Shown: positions 28,139 through 37,560, counted from the first letter of the stretch. The stretch: DNA of 64,000 bases from Pedobacter metabolipauper (GCF_004362715.1 NZ_SNYC01000008.1:159044-223043), one strand, 5' to 3'. The notes: a model not told the origin generated them from the letters alone. A program made the numbers and translations.

Positions 28139-28157
28139 CTAAAGGTGTACGTTGTTG

Positions 28158-28814
28158 TTATAAACTAGCTAAGATGTCTGCTTTTTTAGCGTCATACTCA
28201 TCCTGTGTAATCAGGTGCTTATCGTAAAGTGTTTTTAACTTTCTAAGTTTTAAAGTGGTCTCATCTTCTGCTTCTTCTACTGGTGCCGGAGCAGGAGGGA
28301 TATATGCCGGGGGCGTGTAAGCAGGCGGCTCATTAATTACAGCAGGTTCTTCAGCCACCGCATTGACCGTGACCGGTGATGCCGATGAGCGTCTTTCTTC
28401 CATTTCATTCAGCCTTTGTTGTTCCCTAAAGCTTTCCAGCTGCTCATAAGCGGCCTGGTATAGTTTGCGTGCCTGTACTTTGGGGATGTATTCTGTAATT
28501 ATATTTTCACCATGCTGCGGTACACAAATAAATTTCGAACCGAAGAACTCTTCTTTAAATGAGACTTCTTTAATGCTTTTCCATGAAATGTCCTTGAAGT
28601 TCATGGTGATGCCGAAATTAACCGGTTCACAGTAAAAGATCCGTTTGTTGCTTACTGCAATACAATCCGGTAAAAGGTTTACTGCCGGTTTTTTCTGAAC
28701 CGCCATATAGATCAGCTCCTCATTGGTGCTGAGCATGTCATTCAATTTACCTAATACCCGTTCTACTGCTTTTGGGTCTTGTTCGTCACTTAAAAATCTA
28801 TCTATTAATATCAT
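28158..28814 (-). CDS. PH-domain and SHOCT-domain protein
   Basis: 218 residues in three parts: a bacterial PH-like domain (about 20-125, with PDCIAVSNKRIFYCEP and the KDISWKSIKEVSFKE strand pair), a proline-rich linker (about 155-185, PPAYTPPAYIPPAPAP), and a C-terminal SHOCT motif (about 188-216, LRKLKTLYDKHLITQDEYDAKKADIL). SHOCT segments are short helical pairs often found at protein ends and thought to mediate oligomerisation. No signal peptide; cytoplasmic. Specific function unknown. It lies between rsmI and lnt with small gaps, likely one transcript. Confidence 0.85.
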   Translation of the reverse strand: MILIDRFLSDEQDPKAVERVLGKLNDMLSTNEELIYMAVQKKPAVNLLPDCIAVSNKRIFYCEPVNFGITMNFKDISWKSIKEVSFKEEFFGSKFICVPQHGENIITEYIPKVQARKLYQAAYEQLESFREQQRLNEMEERRSSASPVTVNAVAEEPAVINEPPAYTPPAYIPPAPAPVEEAEDETTLKLRKLKTLYDKHLITQDEYDAKKADILASL

Positions 28815-28849
28815 GTGCTTTGTTTAAATAATGAAATCAAAAATTGAAC

Positions 28850-29557
28850 CTAATTCCCGCGTTCGTATTTGGCTTTCTTAACTTCTTCCTTACCGGCAAT
28901 ACAAATTACGAATTCTCCTTTTAATATATTGTTTTCAAAATGTGATTTAATTTCTACTAATGTACCCCTAACGGTCTCTTCGTAAAGTTTGGTAAGTTCC
29001 CTGCTTACCGAAGCCTGCCGGTCTCCGCCAAAATAGGTGGCAAACTCTTCCAGGGTTTTTAACAGGCGATGCGGACTTTCATAAAGAATGATGGTGCGGT
29101 CTTCTTCAGCGAGTTTCTTAAAACGGGTTTGTCTGCCTTTTTTAACGGGTAAAAATCCTTCAAAAACAAATGAATCGGCAGGCAGTCCTGAATTTACCAG
29201 TGCAGGTACAAAGGCTGTAGCTCCTGGCAGGCATTCTACCTGCAAATCATTCTTGATGGCTTCCCGCACTAAAAAGAAACCAGGGTCTGATATGGCGGGT
29301 GTGCCTGCATCAGAGATCAGCGCTACATTCTTACCTTCTTTAAGAAACTTAATGATCTCTGAGGTAGCCTGGTGTTCATTGTGCTGATGGTGTGAATATG
29401 CTTTTTTATCAATGCCAAAATGCTTAAGCAGTGGTGCGCTGGTCCGGGTGTCTTCGGCCAGGATCACATCGGCTTCCTTTAATATCCGGATTGCCCTGAA
29501 GGTCATGTCTTCAAGATTTCCGATTGGTGTGGGCACAAGAAATAGTTTACCTTCCAT
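28850..29557 (-). CDS. rsmI: 16S rRNA 2'-O-ribose C1402 methyltransferase
   Basis: 235 residues from ATG 29557, chosen because RsmI proteins start just before the first strand (MEGKLFLVPTPIGNLEDMTF); the frame is open a further 13 codons upstream. The tetrapyrrole-methylase fold is shown by LAEDTRTSAPLLKHF, ALISDAGTPAISDPG and the FEGFLPVKKGRQ block. It methylates the ribose of C1402 in the ribosomal P site, using S-adenosylmethionine. Divergent from serS. Confidence 0.95.
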   Translation of the reverse strand: MEGKLFLVPTPIGNLEDMTFRAIRILKEADVILAEDTRTSAPLLKHFGIDKKAYSHHQHNEHQATSEIIKFLKEGKNVALISDAGTPAISDPGFFLVREAIKNDLQVECLPGATAFVPALVNSGLPADSFVFEGFLPVKKGRQTRFKKLAEEDRTIILYESPHRLLKTLEEFATYFGGDRQASVSRELTKLYEETVRGTLVEIKSHFENNILKGEFVICIAGKEEVKKAKYERGN

Positions 29558-29585
29558 ATAATCAGTTCCGGATTGTAACGCGGCG

Positions 29586-29616
29586 TTCGCAATCACGAGT
29601 TAAGTTATTATCTTTG
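29586..29616 (+). promoter_or_regulatory. Candidate promoter of serS
   Basis: TATCTTTG at 29609-29616 matches TAnnTTTG and TTCG (29586-29589) lies 19 bases upstream in place of TTTG. The predicted start near 29623 leaves a leader of about ten bases. No T-box or other leader structure is seen. Confidence 0.5.
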
Positions 29617-29632
29617 CTTAAAATATAAAATA

Positions 29633-30904
29633 ATGCTGCAAGTTAACTATATCCGCGAAAATAGAGAGAAAGTTTTAGAAGGACTGAGTACACGTAATTT
29701 TAAACAGCCTGAACTGGTTGATGAAATTATTAAAATTGATGAAGAACGAAGACAAGTTCAAACCTCGCTGGATAACCTTTCTGCTATTGCCAATGCCAGT
29801 GCCAAACAAATTGGTGAGCTGATGCGTAACGGAAAAAAAGAAGAGGCAGAAGTGCTTAAAGCAGAAACGGCTGCTAATAAAGATCAGCATAAAAAATTAT
29901 CTGATCAGCTGACAGATGCCGAAACCAAATTGCACAATTTAATTGTACAGTTACCCAACTTGCCGCATCATCTGGTAAAGGCCGGGAGTACTGCTGAAGA
30001 TAACGAGATCGTTTATGAGCATGGCCAACCTGCTGAACTGCCTTCAAATGCGCTTCCGCACTGGGAACTGACATCAAAATATGACATCATTGATTTTGAA
30101 CTGGGTACTAAAATTGCCGGAGCAGGATTTCCTGTGTATAAAGGTAAGGGTGCCCGTTTGCAAAGGGCTTTAATTAATTTCTTTCTGGATCATGCCACTG
30201 CACAGGGTTACCGGGAAATGCAGGTTCCTCATCTAGTGAATGAGGCTTCCGGATTTGGTACCGGGCAGCTGCCGGATAAAGAGGGGCAGATGTACCATGC
30301 TGGTGTTGATAATTTATACCTGATCCCTACGGCTGAGGTTCCTGTTACCAATCTTTACCGGGATGTGATCTTAAAAGAGGAAGAACTTCCTGTTAAGAAC
30401 ACCGCTTATACACCATGTTTCCGTCGCGAAGCAGGATCATACGGTGCACATGTACGCGGCTTAAACCGCCTTCATCAATTTGATAAGGTGGAAGTCGTTC
30501 AGGTTGTCCACCCGGATAGATCGTACGAGGTTCTGGAAGAAATGAGCAGCTATGTACAATCCTTATTACAGGAACTGGGATTGCATTACCGCGTATTGCG
30601 CCTTTGTGGCGGCGATATGGGCTTTACTTCTGCAATGACCTATGACATGGAAGTGTGGAGTGCTGCACAACAGCGCTGGCTGGAGGTTTCTTCTGTTTCC
30701 AACTTTGAGACCTATCAGAGTAACCGTTTAAAGTTAAGGTTTAAAGGAGCAACTGGTAAAACGCAGTTTGCACATACCTTGAATGGTAGTGCTTTGGCCC
30801 TGCCGCGTATTGTGGCTTCTATTCTGGAAAATAACCAGACGGAGAAAGGGATTAAGATTCCGGAAGCTTTGGTTAAATATACCGGCTTTGAATACATTGA
30901 TTAA
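29633..30904 (+). CDS. serS: Seryl-tRNA synthetase
   Basis: 423 residues. The N-terminal coiled-coil arm (about 28-105) that grips the long variable arm of tRNA-Ser is followed by the class II catalytic domain: motif 2 in CFRREAGSYGAHVRGL with HQFDKVE, and motif 3 near the C-terminus in NGSALALPRIVASILEN. Length and layout are those of ordinary bacterial SerRS. It stands alone and is closed by a terminator at about 31015. Confidence 0.97.
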   Translation: MLQVNYIRENREKVLEGLSTRNFKQPELVDEIIKIDEERRQVQTSLDNLSAIANASAKQIGELMRNGKKEEAEVLKAETAANKDQHKKLSDQLTDAETKLHNLIVQLPNLPHHLVKAGSTAEDNEIVYEHGQPAELPSNALPHWELTSKYDIIDFELGTKIAGAGFPVYKGKGARLQRALINFFLDHATAQGYREMQVPHLVNEASGFGTGQLPDKEGQMYHAGVDNLYLIPTAEVPVTNLYRDVILKEEELPVKNTAYTPCFRREAGSYGAHVRGLNRLHQFDKVEVVQVVHPDRSYEVLEEMSSYVQSLLQELGLHYRVLRLCGGDMGFTSAMTYDMEVWSAAQQRWLEVSSVSNFETYQSNRLKLRFKGATGKTQFAHTLNGSALALPRIVASILENNQTEKGIKIPEALVKYTGFEYID

Positions 30905-31014
30905 TGTATTGGAGTAGTTGACGTTAGGCTGATCCGCTGGCTGCATTGCACCTCCGGGTAATTCTAATCAAGAGGATACAATTAATAAGGATTAACTTAC
31001 AAATCATATCAAAT

Positions 31015-31046
31015 AAAAAAAGCTTCCCGTAAAGGAAGCTTTTTTT
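31015..31046. terminator. Bidirectional intrinsic terminator
   Basis: Perfect 13-bp stem (31015-31027 with 31034-31046) around the loop CGTAAA, with an A run on the left and a T run on the right. It can therefore terminate both serS and the small membrane-protein gene approaching from the other side. Confidence 0.9.
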
Positions 31047-31064
31047 ATAGGTAGATGTTGAGTA

Positions 31065-31379
31065 TTAAAGAATAAGGATCAACAATAAGATGATGATGAT
31101 GATCGCTCCAACAGAAAGATAAACACCACCGCCCATTGCGTTAGCTTCTTTTTTCAATCCTTTCAATTCATTACGCAGTTCTTTTCTTTCCGCTTTAGTT
31201 AAATCAGATTTATCCATAGATCTGATCTCTTCTACACGGTTAGTAATGCGCTTAAGTTCGAATTGCTGCTCAGCAGTCAGTTCAGTTTTAACTTTATCAG
31301 TTTTGTCTGCAGCAGAAACTGTGTTGACGCTAATTGACAATGTAAAAATCAGCGCTAAAGAGTAAATTAATCTTTTCAT
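31065..31379 (-). CDS. Small exported protein with C-terminal membrane anchor
   Basis: 104 residues: signal peptide (about 1-23, ending VSA), a charged helical segment (about 30-78, containing the lysine/glutamate-rich run ELKRITNRVEEIRSMDKS), a glycine hinge GGG (84-86) and a very hydrophobic C-terminal helix rich in isoleucine and leucine. It should be anchored in the inner membrane with its helix in the periplasm. Proteins of this type seem common in Pedobacter-like genomes; no function is known. Flanked by terminators on both sides, so it is a single-gene unit. Confidence 0.72.
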   Translation of the reverse strand: MKRLIYSLALIFTLSISVNTVSAADKTDKVKTELTAEQQFELKRITNRVEEIRSMDKSDLTKAERKELRNELKGLKKEANAMGGGVYLSVGAIIIIILLLILIL

Positions 31380-31417
31380 AATGATTTGAGTTTAGTGTAT
31401 GTGATTTCTTAAATAAC

Positions 31418-31452
31418 AAAAAACCTACCAAATGTGATTTGATAGGTTTTTT
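31418..31452 (-). terminator. Intrinsic terminator of the SIMPL-domain gene
   Basis: A stem of 15 pairs with one mismatch: 31418-31433 pairs with 31437-31452 around a three-base loop, A run at left and T run at right. It lies 45 bases past the stop of the SIMPL gene on the minus strand and could also insulate the promoter of the small gene at 31379. Confidence 0.85.
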
Positions 31453-31496
31453 AAGGTTATTTTATTAAAACTGTCTACTCTTTTAGTCAATCGCTA

Positions 31497-32201
31497 TTAT
31501 TTTATTTCAAAAACTGTATTCATTATGTAGTTCAGTTTTATTTTTTTGAAATCAATATCTGCGGGGGCTGCACCCATGGCATCTGCACTTTCTGCTCTTA
31601 CCATCATGGTATTGCGGTACATTGGCTGAGGATATTGCTCATTGTTTACTTCCTGTATGTCGATCACACTACCTAATTTATCGCCAAGTGCTTCTACCAG
31701 GTAAGATGCTTTCGCTTTTGCGGCCTGAAGTGCTTTGATCTTCAGCTCTTTTTTTACGGTTTCGATTTTAGAATAATCGTAGCTGTCAATATTGGTGTAG
31801 GCAATACCTTTTACATCAACTGCGCCAATGATGTCATTGAATTTATTCAGGTCAGAAACTTTTAAGCGATACTGTTTGCTTGCCAGAAAATCAGGGTTTT
31901 TCTTTTTCTCAGTAGCAATGGCATAGCTGGATAAGTTATTGATCGTAAGATTTTCTTTATCGATACCTGCTTTTTGTACGGCAGCAAACAATTGGTTTTC
32001 TAAGGTAGTGATCTCTACTTTCTTTTTACTGTTGTTGTCTTTTAAGTATTCTTTTAAAGAGATGCTGATGTAAATAATGTCTGGGGTAACTTCCATTTCG
32101 GCAGAACCGCTTACACTTATTTTCTTTCTAAGGTCTGCTTGCTGAGCCATGGCACTTACACTAAAGAAGGCGGCAATGGCAAGGATAAATAACTTTTTCA
32201 T
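31497..32201 (-). CDS. SIMPL-domain (DUF541) periplasmic protein
   Basis: 234 residues from ATG 32201, which begins the signal peptide MKKLFILAIAAFFSVSAMAQ; the frame stays open 20 codons upstream but those residues do not fit a signal peptide. The mature protein is one SIMPL/DUF541 domain: ISVSGSAEMEVTPDIIYISI near the start, AKAKASYLVEALGDKLGSVIDI centrally, and a final VFEI strand. Relatives include YggE, linked with oxidative-stress tolerance in E. coli, and BP26 of Brucella, which forms ring-shaped oligomers. Precise function unknown. Confidence 0.9.
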   Translation of the reverse strand: MKKLFILAIAAFFSVSAMAQQADLRKKISVSGSAEMEVTPDIIYISISLKEYLKDNNSKKKVEITTLENQLFAAVQKAGIDKENLTINNLSSYAIATEKKKNPDFLASKQYRLKVSDLNKFNDIIGAVDVKGIAYTNIDSYDYSKIETVKKELKIKALQAAKAKASYLVEALGDKLGSVIDIQEVNNEQYPQPMYRNTMMVRAESADAMGAAPADIDFKKIKLNYIMNTVFEIK

Positions 32202-32283
32202 AGTATTAAATTTTATTTGTGTGTTTGATAGATAGATGTAAATACCCTGCCAATTCCACACAAAAATTTAATTAAATTTATAA

Positions 32284-32886
32284 TTACTCTTCAACCACCT
32301 CATTATTAGGGCCTATTTCTTCTTTTATTTCTTCTTTGAAATAAGTTTTTTGGAAGATCAGGATAATAATTACGCCAACAGAGATCGCTGCATCTGCAAT
32401 ATTAAATACAGGTCTGAAAAAGACAAAATCTTCTCCTCCCCAGATTGGGACCCAGGATGGAAAGTTACCCTGCAGGATCGGAAAATAGAACATATCTACT
32501 ACACGTCCGTGAAAGAGACCTGCATAACCGTAGATCTTTCCATAAAGCACCGAGTCTATAATATTACCTAAAGCACCTGAAAAGATCAGCGCAACGTTTA
32601 ATATCAATCCCCTGTGGTATTTGTGTTTGATCAGGTAATGCAGACCATAACCAATACCTGCAACGGCAAAGATGCGGAATAGTGAAAGGGCAAGTTTTCC
32701 AAACTCACCGCCAAACTCAAGGCCAAAGGCCATTCCATTATTTTCAGTGAAGTGAATAATGAACCAGTTTCCTATGATCTTAAACTCCTGACCAATGTAC
32801 ATATTGGTCTTGATCCAGGTCTTTAAGACCTGGTCTGCAAGTAAAACCAGGAAAATGATCAGTAAAGGTTTCGTATATCCTTTCAT
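32284..32886 (-). CDS. lspA: Lipoprotein signal peptidase (signal peptidase II)
   Basis: 200-residue inner-membrane aspartic protease that cleaves prolipoproteins before the lipidated cysteine. Four membrane helices, with catalytic Asp111 in GALGNIIDSVLYG and Asp165 in FNIADAAIS. It is longer than the E. coli enzyme because of an inserted loop (about 113-155) and a charged tail, both frequent in Bacteroidota. Its ATG overlaps the stop of the dksA-like gene by one base (TAATG), giving an ileS-dksA-lspA operon; an ileS-lspA link is common in bacteria. The window encodes many lipoproteins that need this enzyme. Confidence 0.96.
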   Translation of the reverse strand: MKGYTKPLLIIFLVLLADQVLKTWIKTNMYIGQEFKIIGNWFIIHFTENNGMAFGLEFGGEFGKLALSLFRIFAVAGIGYGLHYLIKHKYHRGLILNVALIFSGALGNIIDSVLYGKIYGYAGLFHGRVVDMFYFPILQGNFPSWVPIWGGEDFVFFRPVFNIADAAISVGVIIILIFQKTYFKEEIKEEIGPNNEVVEE

Positions 32887-33269
32887 TAAGACTGCTTCAG
32901 TTTAGCTTCCATACTTAATGTAGCGTGAGGTACTGCACGTAAACGTTCCTTTTGGATCAGCTTACCAGTTTCTCTGCAAATACCGTAAGTTTTATTTTCA
33001 ATACGAACTAAAGCAGCTTCCAGGTTGTCAATGAATTTTTTCTGACGGGCAGCCAATTGATTCAATTGTTCTTTTTCCATAGTTGCAGAACCATCTTCAA
33101 GTGTTTTGTACGCACCGGAAGTATCTTCTGTCCCGTTAGAATTTGGACTGCTCAATGAGTTGGTAAGGTCAAGAAATTCTTCTCTTGCCATACGAAGTTT
33201 ATCCTGGATCAATTCTTTAAACTCTTTAAGTTCACTATCAGAATACCTTGTTTTTATAGCTTTTTCCAT
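32886..33269 (-). CDS. DksA/TraR-family transcription factor with reduced zinc finger
   Basis: 127 residues. An N-terminal coiled coil (about 8-85) is followed by the globular C-terminal region ENKTYGICRETGKLIQKERLRAVPHATL. DksA enters the RNA polymerase secondary channel and modulates initiation with ppGpp. The four-cysteine zinc site of classical DksA is reduced to one cysteine (ICRETG), which appears normal for Bacteroidota members, so fold stability must not depend on zinc. The acidic coiled-coil tip (EDTSGAYKTLEDGS) is retained in modified form. Five bases separate it from ileS. Confidence 0.88.
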   Translation of the reverse strand: MEKAIKTRYSDSELKEFKELIQDKLRMAREEFLDLTNSLSSPNSNGTEDTSGAYKTLEDGSATMEKEQLNQLAARQKKFIDNLEAALVRIENKTYGICRETGKLIQKERLRAVPHATLSMEAKLKQS

Positions 33270-33274
33270 GTTAA

Positions 33275-36200
33275 TTATAGTTTTGTAATCAAAATTTGTA
33301 GTTCAACATCATCGATTACTATTTTGTTTCCCTTGTCTATGCTTTCTGTTAATTTAACCTGATCCGCTAAAATTTCGGAGCAAATGTATGTTTTATTCTG
33401 TGCTACTGCGTCTGCAATCAGGTTATGATTCTGTAAAGTAACCGTTATCCTGTCTGTAACTTCAAAGTTCAGCTCTTTCCTTAAATTCTGAATCCGGTTG
33501 ATCAGCTCACGCGATAAACCTTCCTGTTTCAGCTCTGGTGTAATGGTTACATCCAGGGCAACCGTTAAATTACCCATATTGGTAACCTGCCAGCCCGGAA
33601 TGTCCTCAGCCATGATCTCCACATCGCTTAAATCAATACTGTAATCTGTTCCTGAAACCAGGTAAACTCCCGCGGCCTCAAATTGGCTTAACTCTTCCTG
33701 GCTTAGGTTATTGATAACTTCAGCAACAAGTTTCATGTCTTTGCCAACTTTTGGACCTAAAGCCTTAAAATTAGGTTTTATTTTCTTAGTAATAAAGCCC
33801 GCCGTATCAGTAATATATTCAATATCCTTAATATTGGTTTCAGAAAGGATTAATTCTTTAACCAATTCCACTCTTTCGGCAAATTTATTGTCCAGTACAG
33901 GGATCAATATTTTTGCTAAAGGCTGGCGTACATTGATACTTGTCTTCTTGCGAAGGGACAATACCATCGATGAAATGTCTTGTGCCAGGTGCATCCGCTC
34001 ATTCAGCTCGATATCCATCAATACCGGATCAGCTTCTTTAAGGTAGGTTAAATGCACCGATTCAAATTCATTGCTGGCATCACCTGCGGTTAAATTCAGG
34101 AATAGCCAGTCTGCAAAGAATGGTGCTATTGGCGCCATCAATTGCGAAATGCTCATCAAACAGGTATATAAGGTCTCATAAGCAGCTTTCTTATCTGCGG
34201 TCATCTCACCTTTCCAGAAACGGCGGCGTGATAAGCGGATATACCAGTTGCTTAAATGCTCATCTACAAAAGATTGAATGGCCCTTGCAGCCTTTGTTGG
34301 CTCGTAGGTATTGTAGCTTTCATCAACTTCAGCAATCAGCGTTTGAAGGAGTGACAAGATCCAGCGGTCCAGTTCACTGCGTTCAGAAACGGGTGTCTGG
34401 TTGTCGTGATCAATCACAAACTTGTCTATATTGGCATATAGGGCAAAGAAGGCATAGGTGTTGTAAAGTGTGCCAAAGAACTTTCTGCGCACTTCATCCA
34501 GGCCTTCCATGTTAAACTTCAGGTTATCCCATGGGGATGCATTACTGATCATGTACCAGCGTGTAGCATCGGCACTGTAGGTATCTATGGTGGAGAAAGG
34601 ATCAACGCCATTGCCTAAGCGCTTAGACATTTTATTGCCGTTCTTGTCCAGCACCAGTCCATTGGATACTACATTCTTGTAGGCTACCCCTTTATTACCA
34701 ACACGTGCATTAACAGCTTTGATCTCGTCGCTGGTCTCGCTCAGCATCACCGCAATGGCATGCAGGGTAAAGAACCATCCGCGGGTTTGATCTACCCCTT
34801 CTGCAATAAAATCTGCAGGATAGGCATTTTCAAATTCATCGGCATTCTCAAAAGGGAAGTGCCATTGTGCATAAGGCATGGCGCCGCTATCAAACCAAAC
34901 ATCGATCAGGTCGAGTTCGCGTACCATCTTTTCACCTTTGGAAGAGGTTAAGATCACATCATCCACATACGGACGGTGCATATCCTTTAGTTCAAATCCG
35001 GCTTCCATGAACCCGGCATCAACTGATTTTTGGATCTCCGCATTCAGTTCTGCAATAGATCCGATACATTTTTCTTCCAGTCCATCGGCAGTACGCCAGA
35101 TGGGCAGGGGTGTTCCCCAATAGCGGGAGCGTGAAAGGTTCCAGTCAACCAGGTTTTCGAGCCAGTTTCCAAAACGGCCTGTTCCGGTTGCTTCCGGTTT
35201 CCAGTTGATGGATTTATTCAGTTCAACCATCTTCTCTTTAACGGCAGTTGTTCTGATAAACCAGCTGTCTAGAGGATAGTATAAAATAGGCTTGTCCGTT
35301 CTCCAGCAGTGCGGATAACTGTGTTCGTATTTTTTAACATCGAAAGCCTTGTTGTCTTCTTTTAATTTAATGGCAATCAGAACATCAGTCGTTTTAAAGT
35401 CTGCTTGTTGGCGTACTTCATCGCTGTAATATTCTTCTTTCACATAGCGGCCTGCAAAGTCGGTTACCTCGTCTACAAACTTACCTTGTTTATTTACCAG
35501 CGGCAGTTCATTTCCCTGGTCGTCTTTGATCATAACTGCCGGTACGCCGCTCTCTTTGGCAACCCGGAAATCGTCTGCACCAAATACGGATGCAATGTGT
35601 ACGATGCCTGTACCATCTTCAGTGGTTACATAATCTGCAGGGATTACACGGAATGCTTTTTCTTCCAGCTCCGGATTGGTTACATAGTCCATCAGCTGGT
35701 GATAACGTAAGCCCACCAGGTCTTTCCCTGTAAATTCAGCAACGATGGTCCAGGGGATTAGTTTATCACCTCCTTTAAAATCATCAAAAGAAAGGTCTTT
35801 TGCATCACTTTTAAAGTGTTTGCCCACCAGGTCTTTTGCCAGTATCACATTTACCGGAAGAAAAGTGTATTGGTTAAACGTTTTCACCTTTACATAACTG
35901 ATCTTTTCCCCTACCGCTAAAGCCCCGTTAGATGGAAGTGTCCATGGGGTAGTTGTCCAGGCAATGATTGCAGTTTCTTCATGGTCGTTAAACAAGATGC
36001 TGCTTAACGGATGCTGCTGGTCTTTTTTAAGAAAGAACTGTGCAGTGATCGATGTATCTTTCAGCATCTTATACGTGCCTGGCTGGTTTAGCTCATGAGA
36101 GCTTAAGCCGGTTCCGGCAGCAGGAGAATACGGTTGTACCGTATATCCTTTATAAAGCAGGCCTTTATCATAAAATGATTTTAAGATCCACCATAGTGTT

Positions 36201-36667
36201 TCAATGTATTCGTTTTCGTAGGTGATGTATGGGTTTTCAAGATCAACCCAATAACCCATTTTTTCAGTAAGGTCGTTCCATACGTCAGTATAGCGCATCA
36301 CCTCTTCCTTACAAGCGGTATTGTATTCTTCAACGGAGATCTTCTTACCGATATCTTCTTTGGTGATGCCCAGTTTTTTCTCTACAGCAAGCTCAATAGG
36401 CAATCCATGGGTATCCCATCCGCCTTTGCGCTTAACCTGGTAACCTTTAAGGGTTTTGTAACGGCAAAAAATGTCTTTAATGGCACGGGCCATTACATGG
36501 TGAATACCAGGCATACCATTAGCAGAAGGCGGGCCTTCATAAAAGGTAAAAGGGTTTGACTTCGGGCGGCTTGAAATACTTTTTTCAAAGATGTTCTGCG
36601 CTTTCCAAAATTCAAGTATGTCTTTTCCTATTTTCGCTAGTTCCAGCTGTTTAAATTCCCTATACAT
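33275..36667 (-). CDS. ileS: Isoleucyl-tRNA synthetase
   Basis: 1130 residues from ATG 36667 (a TTG one codon earlier is also open). Class I enzyme: HIGH-like motif in PSANGMPGIHHV, editing domain (CP1) with the TTPWTLPSN block, WFDSGAMPYAQW, and KMSKR in GNKMSKRLGNG. The C-terminus (QEGLSRELINRIQNLRKELNFEVTDRI) is the eukaryote-like type 2 tail, and the cysteine zinc ribbon of type 1 bacterial enzymes is missing. First gene of the ileS-dksA-lspA operon. Type 2 enzymes are often poorly inhibited by mupirocin (family knowledge). Confidence 0.96.
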   Translation of the reverse strand: MYREFKQLELAKIGKDILEFWKAQNIFEKSISSRPKSNPFTFYEGPPSANGMPGIHHVMARAIKDIFCRYKTLKGYQVKRKGGWDTHGLPIELAVEKKLGITKEDIGKKISVEEYNTACKEEVMRYTDVWNDLTEKMGYWVDLENPYITYENEYIETLWWILKSFYDKGLLYKGYTVQPYSPAAGTGLSSHELNQPGTYKMLKDTSITAQFFLKKDQQHPLSSILFNDHEETAIIAWTTTPWTLPSNGALAVGEKISYVKVKTFNQYTFLPVNVILAKDLVGKHFKSDAKDLSFDDFKGGDKLIPWTIVAEFTGKDLVGLRYHQLMDYVTNPELEEKAFRVIPADYVTTEDGTGIVHIASVFGADDFRVAKESGVPAVMIKDDQGNELPLVNKQGKFVDEVTDFAGRYVKEEYYSDEVRQQADFKTTDVLIAIKLKEDNKAFDVKKYEHSYPHCWRTDKPILYYPLDSWFIRTTAVKEKMVELNKSINWKPEATGTGRFGNWLENLVDWNLSRSRYWGTPLPIWRTADGLEEKCIGSIAELNAEIQKSVDAGFMEAGFELKDMHRPYVDDVILTSSKGEKMVRELDLIDVWFDSGAMPYAQWHFPFENADEFENAYPADFIAEGVDQTRGWFFTLHAIAVMLSETSDEIKAVNARVGNKGVAYKNVVSNGLVLDKNGNKMSKRLGNGVDPFSTIDTYSADATRWYMISNASPWDNLKFNMEGLDEVRRKFFGTLYNTYAFFALYANIDKFVIDHDNQTPVSERSELDRWILSLLQTLIAEVDESYNTYEPTKAARAIQSFVDEHLSNWYIRLSRRRFWKGEMTADKKAAYETLYTCLMSISQLMAPIAPFFADWLFLNLTAGDASNEFESVHLTYLKEADPVLMDIELNERMHLAQDISSMVLSLRKKTSINVRQPLAKILIPVLDNKFAERVELVKELILSETNIKDIEYITDTAGFITKKIKPNFKALGPKVGKDMKLVAEVINNLSQEELSQFEAAGVYLVSGTDYSIDLSDVEIMAEDIPGWQVTNMGNLTVALDVTITPELKQEGLSRELINRIQNLRKELNFEVTDRITVTLQNHNLIADAVAQNKTYICSEILADQVKLTESIDKGNKIVIDDVELQILITKL

Positions 36668-36906
36668 CAATCAAGTATCTCCAAAAAATTAAGGATGCAA
36701 AGTTAAGCTATTTGAATGAGAAATTGAAGTGTTGTTTTAAGTTGGTCGGGTTTGAATCCATAACTCCAGCATACATAAAATTAGAATAGTCCGTTTTTAA
36801 AGAATAAAAGACAAGTTTAAGCGGCATTAGATTCCAAATGATAAACCTGCGTCATTTTTCTTATCTTGTGTCGGTGTAATGGTCGCTTTGGCGAATAAGG
36901 AAAAGA

Positions 36907-37545
36907 ATGAGAAAGAAATTATCTGCTTTACTGGTTTTAATTATAGTTTTTATACACGTTAAAGCGCAGACAAATGAAGTTAAAGGCGTGGTTAAGGCCT
37001 TCGAAGATTATAAATATGCGATCCTGAATGATAAAGGCGCAGAGGCTGCAGATCTGATAGACAGCCACACGATCAACTATTACCAGGAAATGATCGACCT
37101 CGTTAAAAAAGGAGATTCATCTACGGTAGACAGGTTACCTGTGATCGATAAAATGACTGTGTTTTATTTGCGGCACATTACAAAAAAGGAAGATCTGCTT
37201 AAGATGGATGGTAAAAGACTGTTCATCTATTCCATTGATCTGGGTATGATCAGTAAAAGCAGTGTAGCAGGTACTACCATTGGTAAAGTTACCGTTGAAA
37301 AGGATTTCGCCAAAGGCATGTTTTTATTTGACGGAAAGGAATCCCCTTATTATTCTCATTTTTATAAAGAAAAAGGCATGTGGAAAGTAAACCTTACGGC
37401 CATGTACCCCTTCTCTAATGAAGAGATGAAAAAGGCGATTGTGGAGAGCGGCATAGCTGAAAATGAATACTTGTTTAAGGTACTGGAGTCCATGAGCGGT
37501 AAGAAACCAGGCAAAGAGATTTGGGAAAAGCTGCTGCAGGAATAG
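36907..37545 (+). CDS. Secreted protein of unknown function
   Basis: 212 residues with a signal peptide (about 1-20, ending VKA). The mature part is alpha/beta, with a helix-rich first half (VKAFEDYKYAILNDKGAEAADLIDSHTI) resembling a generic NTF2/SnoaL-like cone, a lysine-rich middle and the final MYPFSNEEMKKAIVESG. The SnoaL-like guess is tentative. It is divergent from ileS, 239 bases away, and followed by a 346-base gene-free stretch. Confidence 0.65.
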   Translation: MRKKLSALLVLIIVFIHVKAQTNEVKGVVKAFEDYKYAILNDKGAEAADLIDSHTINYYQEMIDLVKKGDSSTVDRLPVIDKMTVFYLRHITKKEDLLKMDGKRLFIYSIDLGMISKSSVAGTTIGKVTVEKDFAKGMFLFDGKESPYYSHFYKEKGMWKVNLTAMYPFSNEEMKKAIVESGIAENEYLFKVLESMSGKKPGKEIWEKLLQE

Positions 37546-37560
37546 TCTTTAATTAGTTTA

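Noticed and set aside
34120-34515. 131-codon plus-strand frame within ileS
   Set aside because: Antisense to a universal gene; composition is that of a reversed coding frame.
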